Source of the DNA: DSBX01 sp046484845
Lineage (GTDB): Bacteria > Hydrothermota > Tepidihabitantia > Tepidihabitantales > Tepidihabitantaceae
Length of the DNA: 10,041 nucleotides
Assembly: GCA_046484845.1 (NCBI GenBank)
Contig: JAWOIB010000112.1
Location: 1 to 10,041 of the forward strand
Reading direction: 5' to 3'
Under the pieces are notes generated by a model. It did not search any database and was not told the origin of the DNA. It saw nothing but the letters and a program-made list of their open reading frames with translations. Of the stretch, positions 7,034-10,041 are shown in pieces. The position numbers and the translations under genes are program-made. Each line of letters starts with the position of its first letter. Position 1 is the stretch's first letter.

Positions 7034-7620
7034 ACCTGAACGCCGGCCAGATCTTCTTCGGCGCGCTGCTGGTCAACAACATCCTGCTCATGCGCTTCAT
7101 CGGGCTCTGCCCGTTCTTCGGTGTGTCCAACTCGGTCAGCACCGCCGCCGGGATGTCGGGCGCGGTGATGTTCGTGATGCTGCTCGCGAGCTGGGTGACC
7201 TGGGTACTGTTCTACGCGGTGCTCGCCCCGCTCGGCCTCGAGTTTCTGCGCACCGCAGTCTTCATCCTGGTCATCGCCTCGCTGGTCCAGTTCGTCGAGA
7301 TGTTCCTCAAAAAGAACCTGCGCGCGCTCTACTCCGCGCTCGGCATCTACCTGCCGCTCATCACCACCAACTGCGCGATTCTCGGGGTCACCTTCCTGAA
7401 CGTCGACTACGGCTTCACCTTGCTCAACGCCACCTTCTTCGCGCTCGGCAGCGGCCTCGGCTTCGGCCTGGTCATCATCCTCTTCGCCGCCATCCGCGAG
7501 CGTCTGGCTGACGCGCCTGTCTCCCGCAGCTTCAGCGGCTACCCGATCGCGTTCATTGCCGCCTCGCTCGTCTCGCTCGCCTTCCTCGGCTTCACCGGCC
7601 TGTTCGGGATATCGTTCTGA
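7030..7620 (+). CDS. rnfA: Rnf complex membrane subunit RnfA
   Basis: RnfA is the six-helix partner of RnfE (NqrE homologue), inserted with opposite topology. The 196-residue length is typical. It shows the family N-terminus with LLVNNILLMRFIGLCPFFGVSN (13-34), where Cys27 is a cluster ligand, and YLPLITTNCAILGV (107-120) with Cys115. Together with Cys27 and Cys110 of RnfE this gives the four cysteines needed for the intramembrane cluster. FAAIRERL is also present near residues 155-162. The ATG overlaps the rnfE stop, and its own TGA (7618-7620) shares one base with the rnfB ATG. Confidence 0.97.
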   Translation: MNLNAGQIFFGALLVNNILLMRFIGLCPFFGVSNSVSTAAGMSGAVMFVMLLASWVTWVLFYAVLAPLGLEFLRTAVFILVIASLVQFVEMFLKKNLRALYSALGIYLPLITTNCAILGVTFLNVDYGFTLLNATFFALGSGLGFGLVIILFAAIRERLADAPVSRSFSGYPIAFIAASLVSLAFLGFTGLFGISF

Positions 7621-8633
7621 TGGACTGGCTGCTGGTGCTGAAGGCGGTCGCCGGGCTCGGCGGGCTCGGCCTGCTGCTGGGAATCGTCCTGCTCGTCGCC
7701 TCACTCCGGCTGGTGGTGAAGGTTGACCCGCGCGAGGAACTGGTCCGCGCCGCCCTGCCCGGGGCCAACTGCGGTGCCTGCGGCTATCCCGGCTGCGACG
7801 GCTACGCCGCGGCGGTTGCGGCCGGCAAGGCCCCGGTCAACTCCTGCCCGGTGGGCGGGCCATCGGTGGCCGCCCGGCTCGGCGAAATCATGGGTCAGGA
7901 TATCTCGGCCGCCGAGCCGCTCATCGCCAAGGTCCTCTGCCGGGGCGGGATTGAGGAAGCCGCGCAGCGCTTCCGTTACGAGGGTGCGTACAACTGCCGG
8001 CAGGCGGCTTTGCTCCTCGGTGGCCCGAAGGCGTGCGCTTTCGGCTGCATCGGGATGGGTCACTGCGTCACTGTCTGCCCGGTGAACGCCATCCGGCTCG
8101 GGCCGAACCGGCTCCCGGTCATCGACGAGAGGAGATGCGTCGGGTGCGGTGCCTGCGTCCGCGAATGCCCGAAGCAGGTCATCCGACTGCTGCGCGCAAG
8201 CAAGCTCGTCTACCTCGCCTGCGCCAACCACGACAAAGGCCGGCCGGTCAAGGAGGTCTGCAAGGTCGGCTGTATCGCCTGCGGGCTCTGCGTCAAGAAC
8301 TGTCCGACCCAGGCGCTGACGCTGGTCAACAACCTGCCGGTCATGGATGAGGAGAAGTGCATCGACTGCGGCATCTGCGTCCACAAATGCCCAACGAAGA
8401 GTTTCGTGGACCGAGCCCCGGGCAGGCCCAAGGCGGTAATCAACCGGAACTGCACCGGGTGTACACTCTGCGCCACCAGTGCCTGCAAGTTCAAGGCCAT
8501 CACCGGCGAGCCGAAACAGCCGCACAAGGTAATCACCAGCAAGTGCATCGGATGCGGCGAGTGCATCAAAGTCTGCCCGGCCGACGCGATCGATATGATC
8601 GGGGCGCTCGGCCACACCGCCCGCGTCGCCTGA
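7620..8633 (+). CDS. rnfB: Rnf complex ferredoxin-interacting subunit RnfB, long multi-cluster form
   Basis: RnfB accepts electrons from reduced ferredoxin and passes them into the complex. The 337-residue product has one N-terminal membrane helix (about 3-30). Next comes the RnfB-specific 4Fe-4S domain NCGACGYPGCDGYA (50-63, Cys51/54/59/76), then a long cytoplasmic series of ferredoxin motifs: Cys139/143/149/153, 173/176/179/183, 218/221/224/228, 247/250/253/257, 278/281/284/289 and 309/312/315/319. That allows up to seven [4Fe-4S] clusters. Enterobacterial RsxB is about 190 residues with three clusters; this length and layout match the acetogen-type RnfB. The sixth motif is odd: spacing is C-x2-C-x2-C-x4-C, and the last Cys is followed by Lys instead of Pro. 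The gene is last in the operon, with a TGATG junction to rnfA. Confidence 0.97.
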   Translation: MDWLLVLKAVAGLGGLGLLLGIVLLVASLRLVVKVDPREELVRAALPGANCGACGYPGCDGYAAAVAAGKAPVNSCPVGGPSVAARLGEIMGQDISAAEPLIAKVLCRGGIEEAAQRFRYEGAYNCRQAALLLGGPKACAFGCIGMGHCVTVCPVNAIRLGPNRLPVIDERRCVGCGACVRECPKQVIRLLRASKLVYLACANHDKGRPVKEVCKVGCIACGLCVKNCPTQALTLVNNLPVMDEEKCIDCGICVHKCPTKSFVDRAPGRPKAVINRNCTGCTLCATSACKFKAITGEPKQPHKVITSKCIGCGECIKVCPADAIDMIGALGHTARVA

Positions 8634-8643
8634 CCCCTGGCCT

Positions 8644-8695
8644 GGCCGCCCGCCGGCATCGCCCCCCATTGCAGTCCGGACCCTGTCGGGCGGCC
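8644..8695 (+). terminator. possible terminator-like hairpin after rnfB
   Basis: GGCCGCCCG (8644-8652) and CGGGCGGCC (8687-8695) are perfect 9-base inverted copies starting ten bases after the rnfB stop, with a 34-base loop. There is no T-run after the second arm, so it is not a standard intrinsic terminator. It could mark the 3' end of the rnf mRNA or be a chance pairing in GC-rich DNA. The rest of the 145-base gap holds no gene I can support. Confidence 0.3.
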
Positions 8696-8743
8696 GGCGC
8701 GGCACCTGGAGGAAGCACGCACGACGATAATCGCAGACTGGAT

Positions 8744-8772
8744 TTGACCCGGCCGCTTCGCCGGGCCAGAAT
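8744..8772 (+). promoter_or_regulatory. promoter of the DUF2279-like/DUF1893 pair, predicted leaderless
   Basis: TTGACC (8744-8749), a 17-base spacer and CAGAAT (8767-8772) lie six bases before the ATG at 8779, so transcription is predicted to begin at the A of the start codon. The -10 box is weaker than at the metG and rnfC promoters (four of six consensus bases), but spacing and position are the same type. No Shine-Dalgarno is seen at normal spacing. Confidence 0.5.
8748..8765. repeat. inverted repeat filling the promoter spacer
   Basis: CCCGGC (8748-8753) and GCCGGG (8760-8765) are perfect 6-base inverted copies with a 6-base gap. They lie almost exactly between the -35 and -10 boxes upstream of the gene at 8779. 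This position would suit an operator, but short GC-only repeats are common by chance in DNA of this composition. Confidence 0.3.
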
Positions 8773-8778
8773 ACCCTG

Positions 8779-9162
8779 ATGCCGATCATGCTTGCTGTGC
8801 TGGTCGCGCTCTCGCCGGGTACGCGAGTGTCCGCCCCCACCGTTTTCACTCCCGTTCCGGCACCACGCCTGTTCTCGGAGACCCGCCCGGAGCCGACCGA
8901 CCGCTGGCTGGGCTGGGACAAGTTCTGGCACTTCTCCGCCAGCTTCGTCAGCGTCGGAGCCGGGTACCAGTTCTGCACCGATCGCCTCAACCTGTCGCAC
9001 CCGCCCTCTGCCGGCATCGCGCTCGGCGGCACGCTCGGGCTGGGCGTCGGCAAGGAACTCCTCGACCGCTACGGCCGCCAGCACCGGTTCTCCTGGAAGG
9101 ACATGGCCGCCAACGCGCTCGGCATCGCCGCCGGCTACTTCGTGTTCGTTCACCGTTACTGA
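8779..9162 (+). CDS. YfiM/DUF2279-like putative envelope protein
   Basis: A 127-residue protein of unknown function resembling the YfiM/DUF2279 family. The supporting pattern is WDKFWHFSASFVSVGAGYQF (46-65), LGLGVGKELLD (86-96), FSWKDMAANALGIAAGY (104-120): DK-x-x-H-F, a Gly-rich hydrophobic helix, GKE, then a S-x-KD motif. Residues 1-19 are hydrophobic and end in VSA, so they could be a signal peptide or anchor, although they lack the usual basic residues. No lipobox cysteine is seen, unlike predicted lipoprotein members. The conserved His, Asp, Lys and Glu hint at a metal or catalytic role, but none is established. The ATG at 8779 is supported by the promoter placed against it, and the stop overlaps the next ATG by one base. 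Confidence 0.75.
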   Translation: MPIMLAVLVALSPGTRVSAPTVFTPVPAPRLFSETRPEPTDRWLGWDKFWHFSASFVSVGAGYQFCTDRLNLSHPPSAGIALGGTLGLGVGKELLDRYGRQHRFSWKDMAANALGIAAGYFVFVHRY

Positions 9163-9590
9163 TGGCTCACCCCCTGCTCAGGCAGCTGCTCCGCGAGGAG
9201 CTATCCATCCTGGTCGTCCGCGACGGCGAAGAGCTTTACCGCTCGCAGCTGCCCGGGGTGCGGCCGCTCCTCGAGCTATGGGACCGATTCCCGGGCGGGC
9301 TCAAGGGCGTCACCGTGGCCGACCGGGTCGTGGGAGGCTGCGCAGCCCGGGTGTTCGCCCACCTGGCGGTCAGCCGGGTACTGGCGCTCACCGGCTCGGT
9401 CCCGGCCCGGGCGATCCTGGCCGCGGCCGGCATCGAGTTCCTGGTCGAGCGCGGCGTGCTCGACATCCGCAACCGGAACGGCACCGACTCCTGCCCCTTC
9501 GAACAGCTCAGCCGCCACTACCACCGGGCAGAAAGACTCATACCCGCCATCCGCGCCCGGCTCGATGCCCTGCGCCGGGCCGGCAGCTGA
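9162..9590 (+). CDS. DUF1893 (TM1506-like) domain protein
   Basis: A 142-residue soluble protein resembling the DUF1893 family. Matching features are the N-terminal strand SILVVRDGEELYRSQ (15-29), then GVRPLLELWD (32-41), LKGVTVADRVVGGCAARVFA (47-66), a mid-section helix-turn (PARAILAAAGIEFLVE, 81-96), and the signature NRNGTDSCPFEQL (104-116) with Cys111. The Thermotoga member TM1506 has a known structure with a cytidine-deaminase-like fold, but the catalytic His-x-Glu and Cys-x2-Cys of true deaminases are not evident here, so enzymatic function is open. Its ATG shares one base with the preceding stop (TGATG), making it the second gene of a two-gene unit. The C-terminal helix is Arg-rich. 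Confidence 0.8.
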   Translation: MAHPLLRQLLREELSILVVRDGEELYRSQLPGVRPLLELWDRFPGGLKGVTVADRVVGGCAARVFAHLAVSRVLALTGSVPARAILAAAGIEFLVERGVLDIRNRNGTDSCPFEQLSRHYHRAERLIPAIRARLDALRRAGS

Positions 9591-9597
9591 AGCGAAC

Positions 9598-9620
9598 CCG
9601 GTGGCCGGGCCCGCTACCGG
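9598..9620. terminator. possible hairpin between converging transcription units
   Basis: CCGGTGGC (9598-9605) pairs with GCTACCGG (9613-9620): eight pairs including one G-T wobble, with a seven-base loop. It lies between the DUF1893 stop at 9590 and the opposing propeller fragment, and covers that fragment's stop codon. No T-run follows on either strand, so a terminator role is only suggested by position. Confidence 0.3.
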
Positions 9621-9791
9621 CCGCCGCCTTCGGCCCGGCCGGTGTTACGCGCGTCGTGCCGGAACTTCGGCCAAGCCCCGCTGTCCAGCCCGGCCGAACC
9701 CCGTACCGCCCAGAAGTTGCCGGCGGCATCGCCGATGTAGATGACCCCGTCTTCGCTCACTGCCACCGAAGCGCTGACGAACCCGGGCAGG
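9614..9791 (-). pseudogene. 3' remnant of a PQQ-like beta-propeller protein
   Basis: The frame ending at the TAG at 9616-9614 encodes about 57 residues that look like the C-terminal blade of a PQQ-like (outer-membrane or secreted) repeat protein. The blade segment is VAVSEDGVIYIGDAAGNFWAV (the pattern x-DGx-IYIGx-x-x-GNxxAV), followed by the terminal signature WPKFRHDARNTGR. Upstream of about 9787-9799 the frame loses this similarity and becomes the out-of-frame shadow of an aminotransferase, so no start codon or earlier blades are present. The fragment therefore cannot be expressed as a normal protein. The junction may be a genomic deletion or an assembly join; the approximate 5' limit is my estimate. 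Confidence 0.65.
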
Positions 9792-10041
9792 GTCAAGGTA
9801 CATGGTTGCTTTCGGGACCCGCACCGTGAACCCCTGGCTCGCCAGGGCCTGGGCGGCTGCGTCGCGACGCATCCGGAAGATCTCGACGTTGGCGGGCACC
9901 CACTCCTCCCAGGACCGGAGAGCCGCGGCACCCGCCCCCTGAATGCCCAGGAACACGCGGGTGTCCATGAAGCTCTTCACCTTGGCCAGGACCCCCACCA
10001 GTTCGGGGTTCCCTGCGGCCCAGCCCAGGCGGCAACCCCTC
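9792..10041 (-). pseudogene. class I/II PLP-dependent aminotransferase, C-terminally truncated, 5' end beyond window
   Basis: Reading in from the right edge, the minus strand encodes CRLGWAAGNPELVGVLAKVK followed by a DTRVFLGIQ segment, FRMRRDAAAQAL and PKATMYLD. These match the part of fold-type I aminotransferases just after the PLP lysine (R-x-G-W/F-A-x-GNPE-L) through the late R-R-D and PKAT-F/M-Y motifs, as in aspartate or LL-diaminopimelate aminotransferase relatives. Similarity stops at about 9792-9798. The same frame then reads about 50 residues of unrelated sequence to a stop at 9645, so the usual last 35-45 residues are missing. The N-terminal half lies outside the window. Substrate cannot be told. 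A truncated pseudogene or a chimeric contig join are the two main readings. Confidence 0.7.

Noticed and set aside
8634..8778. A small gene or RNA in the gap after rnfB
   Set aside because: I found no plausible start codon with coding character and no recognisable RNA fold beyond the two inverted repeats.
9645..9791. In-frame continuation of the aminotransferase as a genuine C-terminus
   Set aside because: The residues are Arg-rich with no similarity to the family tail, whereas the other frame over the same bases gives a convincing propeller C-terminus.

Overview
The window is GC-rich, densely packed bacterial DNA with two divergent operons and a short downstream cluster. Gene content points to an anaerobic or fermentative bacterium. 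The Rnf operon has the order C-D-G-E-A-B and a long multi-cluster RnfB, the arrangement known from acetogens and clostridia rather than the A-B-C-D-G-E order of proteobacteria. The high GC, the near absence of Shine-Dalgarno sites at operon heads, and a PQQ-type propeller tail ending in WPKFRHDARNTGR suggest an uncultured lineage outside the Firmicutes. That placement is inference; I cannot name a phylum with confidence.

Minus strand, 1-3357: a housekeeping operon metG - tatD - rsmA, read right to left. It encodes methionyl-tRNA synthetase with a fused C-terminal tRNA-binding OB domain, a TatD-type metal-dependent hydrolase, and the 16S rRNA dimethyladenosine transferase (cut by the window's left edge). 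metG/tatD/ksgA linkage is also known in Firmicutes.

Intergenic 3358-3451: a 94-bp divergent promoter region. Each side has a textbook TTGACT -35 box and a good -10 box so close to the start codon that both mRNAs are predicted to be leaderless or nearly so. The two -35 boxes lie in a perfect 9-bp inverted repeat.

Plus strand, 3452-8633: the complete rnfCDGEAB operon, six genes joined by 1- or 4-base stop/start overlaps. Together they encode the membrane Rnf complex, which couples electron flow between reduced ferredoxin and NAD to ion transport. No apbE flavin transferase is in the window, although RnfD and RnfG need covalent FMN.

Plus strand, 8744-9590: after a 145-bp gap with hairpins and a third leaderless-type promoter come two overlapping small genes, a YfiM/DUF2279-like envelope protein and a DUF1893 (TM1506-like) protein.

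Minus strand, 9614-10041: a broken or chimeric locus. The C-terminal part of a class I PLP aminotransferase stops abruptly and is followed, in another frame, by the last ~57 residues of a PQQ-like beta-propeller protein.

No RNA genes, insertion sequences, CRISPR arrays or phage genes were seen. The window is mostly conserved core metabolism. The points worth a second look are the leaderless promoter pattern, a strong internal ribosome site in metG that could make a free Trbp111-like protein, and the aminotransferase/propeller junction.
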